Shown: positions 23,096 to 34,655 of the stretch, piece after piece
How positions within the stretch are numbered: position 1 is the stretch's first letter
How the letters are laid out: each line of letters begins with the position of its first letter
Assembly (NCBI GenBank): GCA_951230915.1
Contig: OX579635.1
Span: 682,001 to 746,000, forward strand
DNA length: 64,000 nt
DNA from: Antitrichia curtipendula
Lineage: Eukaryota > Streptophyta > Bryopsida > Hypnales > Leucodontaceae
Direction: 5' to 3'
Made by a program: the position numbers and the translations under genes
Notes under the pieces: generated by a model
What the model saw: only the letters and a program-made list of their open reading frames with translations
The model's database searches: none
Told to the model about the DNA's origin: nothing

Positions 23096-24560
23096 GATAA
23101 TGGGACAAATATCATATACTAAAGGCCCTCCAAAGCGGCATCGCCAAGGTATGGTGGGGGATGACTTTAGGATTAGTACAAGGCATAAGAAGTCACACAA
23201 GTATAGGGGAGACCCGTTCAACTCACAATAAGGATGCAAGGCAAGGTAAGGTAGAAGGACCCAAAAGGACCTCCAAAGGAAGCTTGAAATAGAGCAACAA
23301 AGGGAGCAAAAAGTGCTCCAAAAACACCGTAGAGGTTTCTTGGCTAAAACGCCAAAAATCCCAACATAAGTTGGACCCACGGACCCAAAACAAGATTTGG
23401 AGGTGTTCAAGAGAGAAAAATGGGGACCTTAAATAGGTTTCCAAGGCCCCACCTTCCCCTCAAGAGCTCTAAAGTAACCTTATCAACTTGGATTTTCATC
23501 CTCATCTTCAAAGATTTTCATCCTAATCCCTAAAAACTACTTTTACCTATCTACGCTGGACCAACCTCCTAACTTTTGGAGAATTACTCCAATTGTCAAA
23601 CGGATTGCGCCATTGGCTCCAGATCGCCGTGTTTAGTCCAAAACCCCCGAACCCCCCGTACCGAGGACAAAAAACCATCGTAGGCTAATTTAGTTTAAAA
23701 ACTAAACCGTGGTAAAATCCTAGATATTGGGGGTCTCCTATTTTGAGAAATGTAAATAGCTTAGGGTCTCCGGTAGGTGTAAGGGAGTCGGAAAAGACTC
23801 TTGGTTGAATTTGTTCCGCCGTCGTATGGTCCCGGAATGCCGGTCAACGTGGCGGGGATCCCGCCACGTGATTAATTCTCGAGGAATCTCGCCGGTTCGG
23901 GTACTTGCTGCTATCGGAATGTTGCGAAACTTCACGCAGCGCATTATTAACATAAAACAAACTAGTCTAATTTTTAGTGAGATTTTCTGGCAACCTCGAT
24001 AATTTCCATGAAATTCCCGTTGGATGTTACCAGGGTTGACCACCCGCAAAAGGTTCTTCTACAAGTTGGAAGATGACGGGATTTTTCACAAGACCTCTCA
24101 TGGGGTCACATGAAAGATGTGCAGGTGCGTTTCCGTACCTGGCACACTTGGTCAGTGGAGATGAATTGACCATCTCCTTGAGTTTATCGATGGTGCGGGA
24201 ATCTTTTGCAGATAGAAGAATCTTGGCGAATTGATTTCGTCGTTGAACTCCTGGCATGGGATTTACCCTAGGACACCATCCTTGGGCTGTAGATTCCTCC
24301 ACGGCCTGGTCTTGCGTCAGTGGCTCTTGCATGCTAACAATTGGGGTTTGGAGAATTTCTAAACCTAACTCTAGGACCCGACCTAGTGGCCTTGTTGTGG
24401 ATCCCTCGGACCGACTTAGCCATGAATTGCCACATTCATGGTGGGATTTAGCCCTTTTGGGCCTATGTGACTTGAATCCTACAATTCTAACCGTTTCGTT
24501 CTTTCTACCTATTTTTGGGCCCGATTTAGTGGGATTCTAAGTCTAAACACAAATCTAGAC
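23096..24560. other. Unassigned stretch with unrecognised minus-strand reading frames
   Basis: A 101-codon frame at 24332-24027 on the minus strand continues in the same frame past a TAA, with coding-like composition, toward 23740. It has no domain I recognise and could be a retroelement relic. A perfect 9-bp dyad (CGTGGCGGG / CCCGCCACG) lies at about 23850-23872. No gene is claimed. Confidence 0.35.
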
Positions 24561-24681
24561 CAAATACTATAATGGGTATGTTACAACCCTATTTTGGTTC
24601 TACGCTCTTTTTATGGCTTTTTGTATATTTTTCTTAACTTTAAATTACAAATTTCCAAAAAAATAATTCTACGAGTCCCAA

Positions 24682-24900
24682 GTGACAAATTGGGAGCTCA
24701 CATATGGCGACCATCTGCGGTATGATTTGCAAAATCATGAGGACCCAGCATCCCTTGCTGCAACTATCCTTGGGTACACGGTCAATTTGAAATCAACCCT
24801 AAATGACAGACCAGAAACCACATGCGGCTCTATCTACAAAGATGTTAATCCAATCAAGAGACTCTTGAAGGATCAACTGACAGGGGGGAAGAGAGAATAG
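24682..24900 (+). other. Unrecognised 72-codon reading frame
   Basis: Opens with GACAAATTGGGAGCTCACATATGGCGACC. The words around TGGCGACC could be a primer-binding site and gag start of an LTR element, but there is no repeat pair to support that. No domain recognised. Confidence 0.2.
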
Positions 24901-25029
24901 GACATGGTACACCTTCCAAGTGGAAGGGCTAGGGGTGGTCAAAGGAAGTTTGACCCCCATAGACTTATCACTCATTTGATCATTTTCTATTTATTCTAGT
25001 GATTAATTTTCTTGTTGTTTCCCCATCCG

Positions 25030-25245
25030 CCTCGAACGGAGTTGACTTGGATCTATAGATAAAAAATGTAAGAAAACCCGCCATCCGTCCTCAACGGAGT
25101 GAGCTTGGATCTAAGAGGGAGATAGAAATAGAGAGAGAACCCCTGTCCTTCTTCGATACAGCAATTCGGGACACTATAGATAAAAAATGTTTCAAAACCC
25201 GCCTTCCTCCCTCAACGGAGTGAGTTTGGACTAATGAGATGAAAC
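25030..25245. repeat. Short imperfect tandem repeat (about 100-120 bp unit)
   Basis: The block TATAGATAAAAAATGT ... AAAACCCGCC ... CTCAACGGAGTGAG appears twice (about 25055-25110 and 25175-25230), with a partial third CGAACGGAGTTGACTTGG at about 25033. Confidence 0.7.
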
Positions 25246-25369
25246 AAAGAAAAAGAAAAAGAAAACAGAAAACAAAAACATAAATGAAAAGGCAAGTGGT
25301 CTGAGACCTCAATGCTCGGGAGCTTCACTTGTAAAAGTGTCTTTCGTCGTGGAGGCCGCAGCATTTCTT

Positions 25370-25605
25370 GCCATTGTCACTAGCTCAGGTAGGGGGCGCC
25401 CCGGTTGCCTGGCTCGCGGTTTGAACCTGCGTCCCCCAGGGAAAATTGAGGTGGTCGACTACGGTGAGGCTGCAGTCTACAGGCTGCTGGCTGCCGTGGC
25501 GGAAGACGTTCATTGGTCTGCTGCGGCGGTATATAAGCCGGTGTCGGTCCCGAGTCCCCCTCTTGTTGCACAGTGGTAAAGAACATATTTTTTTTTTTTT
25601 TTTTT
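25370..25605 (+). mobile_element. Candidate tRNA-derived SINE with poly(T) end
   Basis: An RNA polymerase III A-box-like word TAGCTCAGGTAGG (25381-25393) is followed 24 bp later by a B-box-like GGTTTGAACCT (25418-25428). About 160 bp further on comes an 18-base T tract (25588-25605). This is the layout of plant tRNA-derived SINEs, some of which end in T runs. I could not define target duplications, and a chance match to the two boxes cannot be excluded. A TATATAAG word at 25531 lies in the body. Confidence 0.5.
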
Positions 25606-26110
25606 GAATAAGTATATACAGGGTGAGACAAGGATGCCGAGGAGATCAGGGGTCCTGCATGAGGCCCAAGAACGCGACCAGGCTTATTACGACCTGGACG
25701 ATGTAAAGTGCCCGGTCATGTCTGGGTAGAATTTCCAAGGACCCCCGGAGCGTGAATGTATGGCTGTTGTCATCCGAGCTTTCAATGATAATGTTATCAG
25801 TTGGATTGATGAATTGGCGCAGCAGTATAGTGTCCGCGCTTGTTACCTCGTCTCACAAGTTTTGTACTAGGAGTGCAAATGCCCGGTTGGGTTCCAAGCC
25901 AGCCATTTGAATATCCCATGGATTACGACGCGGGGGTGGATCGCGGTGAGGTTGCTCTCCTTCCTCGCGGCGTCTTCGGCGTGGATTGGGCCGGGGAGGC
26001 TCAAGTTCGTCTCCAGCAAATTGAACTGCCGGTTGCGATCTCAGGGAGGTCACTCTACAAAAAGTAAAAAACCACGTGAGTTAAACTATAGGGTGAGTTT
26101 TATTCATTGG
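25606..26110. other. Unrecognised coding-like fragment
   Basis: Plus-strand reading beginning about 25630 (MPRRSGVLHEAQERD) is interrupted by TAG at about 25728 and 25868 and then runs on. It could be a retroelement gag relic. No domain recognised. Confidence 0.2.
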
Positions 26111-26789
26111 AGCAAAAATTTATAAATGATGTAGATCTATTTTAGCCTAGATTTAATTCTTGAAACATCATTATATATAAAATAGGGTATTGAAAAATCT
26201 TTTGATTTAAAAAAAAGTAGATATAAATTAGTGTAAATAAAATTATAGAAGAAAAAAAATTAATTTTAGGATGAGTATAATCCTTAGTCCTTCTAAAGGA
26301 TGAATGAAAAATATTATGTTTTAACTATTTAACGCTTTATACAAGAAGATGTGTTAAAAATGAATCATCAAAGATGCTTTCTTAGTGTATTTTGGTACCT
26401 CCTAGCTCCTTGTTTTGAATCTCAAATTTAGCCATGAAAATGGTCTCTTTTGAATTTGAACTCAACTAATAAAATGAAGCAAACCAAGTCTAGTTTCTAT
26501 TCCAATTTGAAATTATGGAAAATTCCTAAAATTGAGTGTTTTATTGCAATGTGAATTTTGTGAATATAACCATAGTTCACTAAATAATTTTCTAATTATA
26601 AAATGACACGGAAATTTGATTAACATCATGACGTTCTACACTATAATGTATGCCTATGACAAAAAATCAGATTTTTTAGCTCATTTTGAATTTAATATGA
26701 GTTTGAACTATTATAAACTAAAAGTAAAAGGAAATTTTTAATTTGAAAAAAAATAATTGAAATTAAATATCTTTTATACATGAAATAGT

Positions 26790-27490
26790 TCAAGGGCTTT
26801 GTGCAAGAGGTTGCTATTTTATTACAAATAGAAAGTTTTATGCATAAAAGAGTGCAAGGGTTTTATTTTGTGGCGTTTGGACATGCTATGTAAAATAAAA
26901 AATAATTTAATTTAATTTTTTTTAAATCCATTATTTTTGCACCGTAGGTCCAAATGCCACAAAAGTGGCATGATTAGAAACCTTCATGCACAAAAAAGTG
27001 CAAAAGCTTGTTTTGTGGCATTTGGACATGCCATGTAAAAGTTACATTTTTTTAAAATAAAAGATAATTTAATTCAATAAATTAATTTAAAAAAATTAAT
27101 TACTTTTGAATTGTAGGTCCAAATGCCATGAAATTGGCTTGAATAGAAAGCTCTTTGCAAGGAGGAATGCAAGGGCTTTGATTTGTGGCGTTTGAATACG
27201 CAATGTGAAAGTTATGTTTTTTCCAAAATAAAACATGATTTAATTCAATTATTTAATTTAAAAAAATCTATAACTTCCACACCATAGGTCCAAACGCCAC
27301 AAAATTGCCATGAATAAAAAGCTCTATGCACAAAGGAGTGCAAGGGCTTTATTTGTGGCATTTGGACATGTAATGTGAAAGTTATGTTTTTTCCAAAATA
27401 AAAAATAACTTAATTCAATTTTTGAATTCATAAAAACTTTGAAATTCAATCATTTTCACACCGTAGATCCAAACGCCACAAAACAAAGTC
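26790..27490. repeat. 145-170 bp AT-rich tandem repeat with inverted TTGTGGCATTTGGAC word
   Basis: TGGC(G/A)TTTG recurs at 26871, 27016, 27186 and 27356. Each unit also carries the reverse word GTCCAAATGCCAC (or GTCCAAACGCCAC) at its other end. The forward and reverse words can pair, so each unit or junction can fold. Confidence 0.8.
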
Positions 27491-27570
27491 CGTGCACCCC
27501 TCCTTGCCAAGAGCTTTTTAGCAATACCAACAATGCCACCAAACGCCTTATCATTTCTTAAATCTTAATG

Positions 27571-27627
27571 TATTAAATAAATAAAACAAAACAAACAAAA
27601 CAAACAAAACAAACAAAACAAAAAAAC
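27571..27627. repeat. AAACAAAAC microsatellite
   Basis: Run of AAAC / AAAAC units about 55 bp long. Confidence 0.85.
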
Positions 27628-29051
27628 AAATTTAAGGTCAACATTTTCTTCATTTTTTTTTTTAAAACCTCAATAATTTCAAATTTTAACAAAAAAATTA
27701 CAAATAATTTTTTGACACATGCCTTCATCTACAAAAATTAGTATATTGCATTTTAATATCATTCGTAGTGCCAAAACAGGTTGTGGAATGCAATTATAAT
27801 TCCATAGTAATATAGGGTTGTCTTTAAGAGGTAATTAATATGACGGTCTAATTATGTTCACCTACTCATCTAAATTATAGGGTTCCAGTTTGGCTAGAGT
27901 AGACATCATGCGTGGCTCTTTTTTTGTACGGTTCAGCTTTCTTTCTACGCAAGTCTTTGTACTTACCCTAATTGTTTTTTCTACTTGCTGGTAGCACTTT
28001 GCATTGTGAGTTTGGTAATGTAGATTTGGATCGGAAGGAGTACACTCTACACACATAAGATTTTGGGATCAGAAGCAGTATTTGTATGGTATCTGAATTG
28101 CACAAAAAATCCTCTCAATGAATAGCGTTACTTTGAAGCTTGCAAAGAACAAGGTTTGAGGAATTAAAATCTACAGTAAGCTTGCGCCCTTTCCTTTTTG
28201 TTTAAGTTTTGAAGTTTTATCACTAGTCTAGTGTCTAACCTCACTCCTTGAATGGATGCATCTTTTCGCTCCAAGTTTTATCATTGATGCTTTCTTCAAT
28301 CTGTGTTTTTTGCGATTGAAGTTCTGATACCTTGTTTGAGCAATCGCTTGCTTGTTACACCAACATTTTCAAATTAAATATTTTAGTGAGTGTAATATGA
28401 AATGTCAATTACATAATAAAGCAATGAGAATTTCAATGATAAGAAACAATTGATGAAATTAAAGGATAGCCCAAAAGACATAATGTGAAATTTTTATTTA
28501 TTAAAAGAGTGAAAATTGAATCAAAATGTGCATTTCAAAGGTCAAAACACCATTTACAAGCTAGGCTTATCCTTTCATGTGCTATGCTTACATTGGCCAA
28601 ATCCCCCTAATCTATTGACTTTTTTGTCCAAGCACCCAACCACCTATGCTTTGGGATTTAAAAAAAACAAAACAATAGCTTATTATGTAAATCTAACCGC
28701 ATATAAAGATGGCCAACTTGATTCTTCAAAGCATCACTTCAAGCGCAACTTCATTTAAATATTTTTAATAATAGAAAAAACACTTCAAAAAACAAATTGA
28801 CCACGTTCTGGTCGTTCAGAAAGTTAAGGGTTAAGTTTGATCCTAATTTTTTATGTATGTTGCATATTTTTATGCTTAACATTCACCCAAAAATCCTTCA
28901 TTATCAAACAAAGCAAAATTCCTAAAGTTTATAAATACTATAGCGTGCCAAAAATTAAGTTAGATTTTCATTTATAATTACCTATAGGGTGCTTAAAATT
29001 AAGACCAAGTAGCTTTTTTTCTACTACAAGGGTCCTTTAAAATCATGATTA

Positions 29052-29640
29052 CTAAGTAAATAGCCTCCAAACAAATAGGTGGTTAACGCACGTGGTTACA
29101 AAACATAAGGGGAAGTGACCTCCCCGAGGTTGCGATGTCTGCTCCTCCGATGGCTGGTGCACTAGAAGCCCTAGTGGTGTCGATGTTTCTGTTGATAGTG
29201 ACTGAACTTCGGTGAGGGGTTGCTTTAGGGCCTCTTCTTCCGTCTCTGTTACGGTTGCCGGTGCTGGTGAAGATGGTCCCGCAGTAGCCCCAACTAGATA
29301 GAGCGGCAAGGAAGAAGAGGATGGTGTTGACTGTAATGATGATTCCGAGGGCGACCGCTCCCGGAATGCTTCTCTCTTCCCTGGCATGATTCTATGCCAA
29401 TGCTACTGTCCCTTCCCAATGGAGTGGGTTGGACCTGCAGGAGTTTTGAAGAACTAAAGTATCTATCTGCCCGAGCAAATTTTGAAAAACGAAGAAGTTG
29501 AATGTGACAGACAGGGAAGAAGAATGCGAACCCAGGAAAACATGTAGGGATAGAAGCAAAGAGAAGATAACTAAGATAGGTAGGGGGGAGATAGAAGGGC
29601 GTAGGCGCCCGAAGACTGTAATCACTCCGTTGTTCGAGAA
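29052..29640 (-). other. Unrecognised minus-strand reading frame
   Basis: A 111-codon frame (29387-29052) with a Ser/Pro/Thr-rich composition and Met start. It lies on the same strand as, and 1.2 kb downstream of, the retropepsin relic, and may be part of the same decayed element. No domain recognised. On the plus strand, 29680-29822 also reads as a Lys/Arg-rich fragment of unknown origin. Confidence 0.2.
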
Positions 29641-29959
29641 AGCGCTAGATTAGGATGTAGATGATACTCTCCCAGATCTCTCCATAGTTAACAACAGGAA
29701 TCTGCACAGGCTACGGATGCTGAAGCACACGAAAGAAGAAATTAAAGCCAAAGCGAGAGATAAGGAAGTGGGAGAAGCTGCGTTTCTCTACGCAGAGTAT
29801 CTTAATGTGAAGCGTAATCGGTAAGACTGTAGGCGGGTTGAACCATCCGTGATCCATCTATTATGCGAGCGGTACCTGCACATGACGCTGCCAGTAGCTT
29901 AAAAGTACGGGGCCTGTCTCCCCGTTCTTATACACTAACACAGGGGACATGATGTAAGG

Positions 29960-30225
29960 TGTCAATCCTAACCTAGCCGTTTTTTAAGCCTCTTGTATTA
30001 TTACAACAGTCTAGTATCTAGTGCCTCTTCTTAAACTAGCCGCCTCTTTAGCATATCAGCAGGTTCGACGGTCTAGCAAGGGACGAGTGTCTTCCTTTCA
30101 GCCGCCCGTTCATCCTCGTCTTGGACTTCTATTATGACGGTCTAACAAGGTTAGTGCCAACTCAACTAGCCGTTTTTTCATCCGTCTCGTGGATTATATT
30201 CCAACGGTCTAGGGAGTACTAAACT
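29960..30225. repeat. Degenerate ACGGTCTAGCAAGG / CTAGCCGTTTTTT repeat
   Basis: Alternating words ACGGTCTAGCAAGG-like (about 30008, 30068, 30135, 30200) and CTAGCCGYTTTTT-like (about 29974, 30036, 30166) make a 65-100 bp irregular repeat. A second short duplication, GGGCTCAT...AGCAGTTCCCATCA, follows at 30285-30345. Confidence 0.55.
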
Positions 30226-30614
30226 AAAGGGAAGTGCTTCTGGACCTCCACATGATGCTAACTCCGACAGGTTGGTTGATGTGTGGGCTCATAGTGAGCA
30301 GTTCCCATCATCGTTGGTGGGCTCATGTTTGAGCAGTTCCCATCACACTCGACGTTTTCCTGTCCTACTGGGAGTTAGTCAAGCTAGAATGGACAACAAA
30401 GTTGGTTAGCCTCGCGGCTTTTGGCCCCGCGGCTTTTACTTTTACGTTAGATGTGAACCATCCTCAAGAATCTTAATATTCTTGATTTTGCCCAGGAATT
30501 AACAACCTCCTCGTTGTAGTGGGCATGCGGATTAGTCCCGAAATAACAACCACCACAATGTACTCCTAATCCTAAAATCCCATAAAGGTTTGGGAAATCA
30601 TGCAATAGTAACCT

Positions 30615-31925
30615 TTATGTGCCCAGAAACCAACAAGCCATGGCGTGAAAGAGAGTGGTTGCAGAGATACTTAGTACTTTGCCGGCGGGTGGTTGGGCCT
30701 CCTTTTTGTCAGGTGTGGTAGGTGCGACAAGACCTACTTGTGGTTGTAGCTCGTCCTCCCCTTGCTCCCGTGGCACCTCACGTGCTTCTAATTGCTGTTG
30801 CAAAGCGGGGGAAGCCTGAGGTATTCCGTAAGGGATAACTTCGTCACAAGCCATTGCCACCTCGTGCATGGCTGACAGGGTCTCGGCAATCTCTTTTTCA
30901 TTGATCAGGTCTAGGTCTTCTTCCCATTCTTCGCGTTTTCTTGAAATCTCCCCTTCTGGAGGGGGGTAGTGGAATGGAAAATCTCAGATTGCAATAGGGC
31001 CGTTGCTCATGCTGTCGAGATCATCCCTAGGCTGTGGTTCGCCCTCTTCAATCTCTTGGATTTGGCAGTGCATTGGCTCGGGGGTGCTTGGAGTGTTCAC
31101 CCATATAGGTGGTGCCGTGGTCAAGGTCGGGGGTGGGTCTCCGTCCATGGGCGAAGTCTTGATTGAGAAGGCCAACTGCATTTCTCCCGGACTGACTTGC
31201 AGCAAATGTGGTGGCGGTGGAGCGACTATTCGATGTGGAAAGTGTCGGGCTTGAAGGTCGTTCCCAAGGTGGGGGTTGGTGTTTGCTCGGTCCTCGTGAT
31301 GGTATCCCTTGCCTTGACCGGACTCCAAGGCAAGACTTAATTCCGTCCTTACTTCGGGATTCACGTCATGACTGGTAACCTTGATAGCTGGACCTTGGTC
31401 ATTTTGAATTTCGGAGGTGCAGATGACGACCAACGCATCTTCGCTTGAGTCCGAATGCTCTTGAAGCCATTCTTCAAATGGCGTGTTGTCCTCTAACCCA
31501 TACAGACCCAACCCTAAGCATTTCATATTGCCTAGATCGGTGGTTGTCAAGGCTCGTACGGTTTGGACAGTCGTGTAGACAAACTCTTGGGGGCCCCGTA
31601 GGGCGGGGTCGTTGGAGACAATTGGTATTTTCGTCCTTGCCTCGCTTGGTCCGTACGTGAAGGTAGGCTGGGCCTTCCCCCAATCTACTACTCTGCTACA
31701 TTGGCGCAGGAATCCCCAACCCAAGAGTAGTGGGTAGGGACTGGTGGCCTCTACGTTCAATGGCAAGACTTCAAAGGTAACCATGTATTCGATTCCCCCG
31801 GTCTGAATTCAAAGATCCTTGATCCGGCCAATGGTTTTGACTAATCGTTGATCAGCGCATTTAAGTGTTACGCAAAAAGGATGAGTAATCTCAAGTCCTA
31901 ACTTGCGCATGGTATAGGCTGGCAT
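30615..31925 (-). pseudogene. Retropepsin-like (Ty3/gypsy-type protease) relic
   Basis: Reading from 31925 leftward: MPAYTMRKLGL, then after an in-frame TGA (31811-31809) the sequence PLLLGWGFLRQCSRVVDWG, which matches the conserved C-terminal half of plant Ty3/gypsy aspartic proteases (the LLG..WL/FL motif). The catalytic DSG part is missing: the relic is cut off at 31925, exactly where an LTR-like sequence begins. A long Pro/Glu-rich linker follows. A second in-frame TGA (30986-30984) is followed by another 123 codons in the same frame ending in TAA at 30615. Both TGAs are compatible with former CGA. No reverse transcriptase follows. Confidence 0.7.
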
Positions 31926-32370
31926 TGTCACAACACGGAAACCTAATTTCCGTGTAGATAGAGTAGAATAGATGGAATAGATAGAGATTTTTAAAATTTT
32001 TTCGGTTAAGAAATGATAGATGTCTTCCGGAAAAGCTTACTTTTGGAATAAGCGTTCATCCGGAAACTAGTTTCCGATCCGACCAGATTAGGGTTTCCGA
32101 AAATGAACCGGAGCGCCGCCACCTACGGACTAGGGATCCGGCCTACGAGGCTAGGGGACGCGCCTCGGGAACGGAACCTAATCCAGTTCCAATCCGAGAA
32201 CTCGTGGCGCTGTTTTGGCTATTTAAAGGCCACCACCCGCCTTTCTCTCTCCATCTTTTGAGTTTCCAAACTCGTCCGCGCGTAGCTAGTTGAGAGAAAG
32301 TCTGGTGAGAGTTCGATTACGGATAGAGAGAGGTGAGGCCGGATTAGGGTTTTGCTTTGTCGGTGCAGCG
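31926..32370 (+). promoter_or_regulatory. LTR-like leader of the first gag-like unit, with TATA box
   Basis: Begins TGTCACAACACGG, a typical plant LTR start, directly after the truncated retropepsin. It includes a 9-bp dyad (ACACGGAAA / TTTCCGTGT at 31933-31955) and a TATA box TATTTAAAG at 32220, then a CTCTCTCCAT..TTTCCAAAC leader and the ATG at 32371. The parallel structure at 34705-35278 supports it. No primer-binding site was identified. Confidence 0.5.
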
Positions 32371-34655
32371 ATGGCGGAAACTAGTGTGCCGCGATCCACG
32401 AAGCCGTCGGTAGTTGCCCGGATGGTGAGTCCGTCCATACCGACTGACCCTACCGCTCGGCAGGAGTTGGAGCAGGATCTCCAGAGATTAGGGTGTGTCG
32501 GATTGATTGACCGACCGTGGAATCTGAGAGGGGAGGAGTTGATTCAGGAGCTGATCAACGGAACCTCGAACCAGTACAAGCTGACGGTGCGAGGGCAGCC
32601 CAAGGGGTGGACAGAAGACGTATGGGCGGAAGTCTACTTGTTCCGGAAGTTCGGAGACGGGTTCGCCTCTCGGGCGGATAAGTACACCACTGGGAAGTTC
32701 CGAAACCCTCCTCACGCGAAGGAAGGATACGCGATCAGCGACTGTGTGGACGAGCGCCACAAGAGGGTGTTGAATTTCCTCATCCCGATACTGTATTCGG
32801 AAAAACCTACTCGGGTTACGGTTACGATGGCCAACACAATTTTCGGAGCAATGGAGGAGAGAGTAGTGCATTGGGGACAGATTATAGCTCAGGTGGTGTC
32901 AAAGCTTGCGGACCATGTGTCCAAAATCCAGTACAGCCCAATCAGCCTTTATCTCTTCCACATCTACCACCACGGAGACGTATTAACATCGGATGAGATG
33001 CTAGTGTACAACACCGGGTTGGAGTTGGTCAAATACGACCTTACGGATGAGTTGGAGAAGGACGAGCCGATGGAGGCGGAGGAAGACGATCCGGAAGAGG
33101 GAGCCTTGGAGTGGAAGAAGCCCAGGCGGAAGTCGACGGATCCGGGTTCACGGGGGAAGCAACCTGAGACGGAACCACGAGAACCAAGCCTAGTTCCGGA
33201 AGAGGAGAAGCCACCTCTACGGGAGTTCTTTGACATCGGGTTTGATTAGATGCGTTAGGCCCGGAACCTCCACCACAAGGCCATCCAGTTCATAGAAGAG
33301 GTGGCAACGGAACTGAACGTGCCACCCGCGGAGATCATCGAAGAAATTTGGCGGAGGCCGAATCCGGAAGTCATCCGTCAGAAGGACGAGCAGATCCGGG
33401 TCCTGGAGAGAAGCCGGGAGGAGGCGGAAAGCCGGAGGAACTGGGCACAAGGAGAATGCGAGGCGGCACAGAAAAATGAGAGGAACGCCATGCAGATGGT
33501 CCGGAACCTCCAAGCCCTGATCGAACAACCGGCGGAGGTTGTGAACAAGGCGAGACTCTATGACGCCCAATTAGTGGCAGGAGGACATGTGGCCGGATCC
33601 AAGGTTGTAATGATCCTTATGGATTTCGAGGCCCGGATGTAGAAGGTACTTCAAGAGATGCAGACTCTGGTGGCTCGAGTCGATCCGGATAGGGCGATGG
33701 ACTTCTCGACTTTTCCGGAAGCGGATCTCACCACCAACCCGTATCTCCAAACTCCGCCGAAATCAGTTGTGGGGATTCCGGTACTGTCGAAATCAGGAGG
33801 ACTACAGTCTCTCTTGAAGCCGTTTGTGCAGCGCAAATGGCTAGCTCAAAGGACATACTCTCCAGGATAGAGTCAGAGGGAGGGGCAGAGCATTCCGGAA
33901 CAAGGCGGAACTTCACTATAACAAAACATGGTAAAAAAAAACCGCACTCAAAATCGAGTGTGGTTCTTTTTGCCACGTTTTTGTGCAGACCCACTACACG
34001 CGTAGTCAGCTTCTTTTGCAATTTCTCACTGCAGTTTTTAGAATTTGGAAATGTGTAATATACCATTGGAAAGGTCTTAAAATACCTTTTCAACGGTATA
34101 TTACATGCTTTCAAATTTCAAAAATTGTAGTGGGAAATTGCAAAAGAAGTTGATTGCCCACTACGCGCGCCTGCACAAAAACATGGCAAAAAGAACCGCA
34201 CACGATTTTGAGTGCGGTTTTTTTTTACCATGTTTTGTTATAGTGCTTCCACGCCGGATCAAACTCAGACACCGGAAGAGGGGACGCAGATCCGGGGTAA
34301 TCTGCTCAATCGGATTGGAGTAGTGGAGAATCCGACTAAGTCGCATCCGGCTGACTTCGTCCATATGCGGGAGGAAACACCAGCGAAGCCATCGTCCTCA
34401 GAGGCTGTCAACGAGCCGATTAATTTGGATTCTCCGATCCGGGAGATGGAGATTCTCGAATCTGAGAAGGAGGACTTCGAGACGGAATCCACGACGGAGA
34501 CGGATGAGGAAGAAGACTCACCGCTCAAGAAGCAGAAGATCTAGACGCGAGCGGCCGGAAAGCTAACACCGATGCCAAAGACCAGGGCAAGAACATCATT
34601 GGTGCAGTCAGGGAGCAGCTCGAAGAAGGCGAAGAAAGTAGGGTTTAGAAGTTAG
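32371..34655 (+). pseudogene. Gag-like / putative plant transposon protein gene, copy A, interrupted by a MITE
   Basis: Start is the ATG at 32371 (MAETSVPRSTKP). Residues about 25-220 form a globular domain (GYAISDCVDERHKRVLNFLI, TRVTVTMANTIFGAM) resembling the putative plant transposon protein domain, and homologous to the gene at 35279. An acidic linker, a coiled coil (VIRQKDEQIRVLERSREEAE), a Pro/Thr region and an acidic Ser-rich tail follow. One frame runs from start to 33913, interrupted only by TAG at 33247, 33256, 33640 and 33868. The 332-bp MITE plus its 3-bp target duplication (335 bp) then shifts the frame; beyond it the same protein continues to TAG at 34542 and 34653. Role is inferred to be a nucleocapsid-type or DNA-binding protein of a non-autonomous element. 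Confidence 0.65.
33914..34245. mobile_element. CACTA-type foldback MITE, 332 bp, with CTT target duplication
   Basis: Both ends read inward as CACTATAACAAAACATGGTA. The two arms (about 160 bp each) are complementary almost throughout, with a centre near 34080, so the whole element is a long hairpin. Target duplication CTT at 33911-33913 and 34246-34248. CACTAYAACAAAA ends are common among plant CACTA elements. It is not related in sequence to the ends of the 12.5-kb CACTA element at 3419. Confidence 0.93.

Larger units (their letters stand above)
26110..29050. other. AT-rich tract without recognised genes
   Basis: Strongly AT-rich with many A and T runs. It contains the repeat at 26790-27490 and a microsatellite at 27571-27627. 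The longest frame (28516-28758) has no domain and looks incidental. Confidence 0.5.

Noticed and set aside
23850..23872. GTGGCGGG..CCCGCCAC palindrome as a regulatory site
   Set aside because: A single short dyad without nearby gene or repetition; it could be chance.
25378..25450. Functional tRNA gene
   Set aside because: A- and B-box-like words are present but there is no cloverleaf with paired acceptor or anticodon stems; a SINE head fits better.
32371..34655. TAG read as a sense codon or programmed readthrough in the gag-like gene
   Set aside because: The neighbouring copy B has no internal TAG, and other relics carry TAA and TGA too. Decay by C to T change is simpler.
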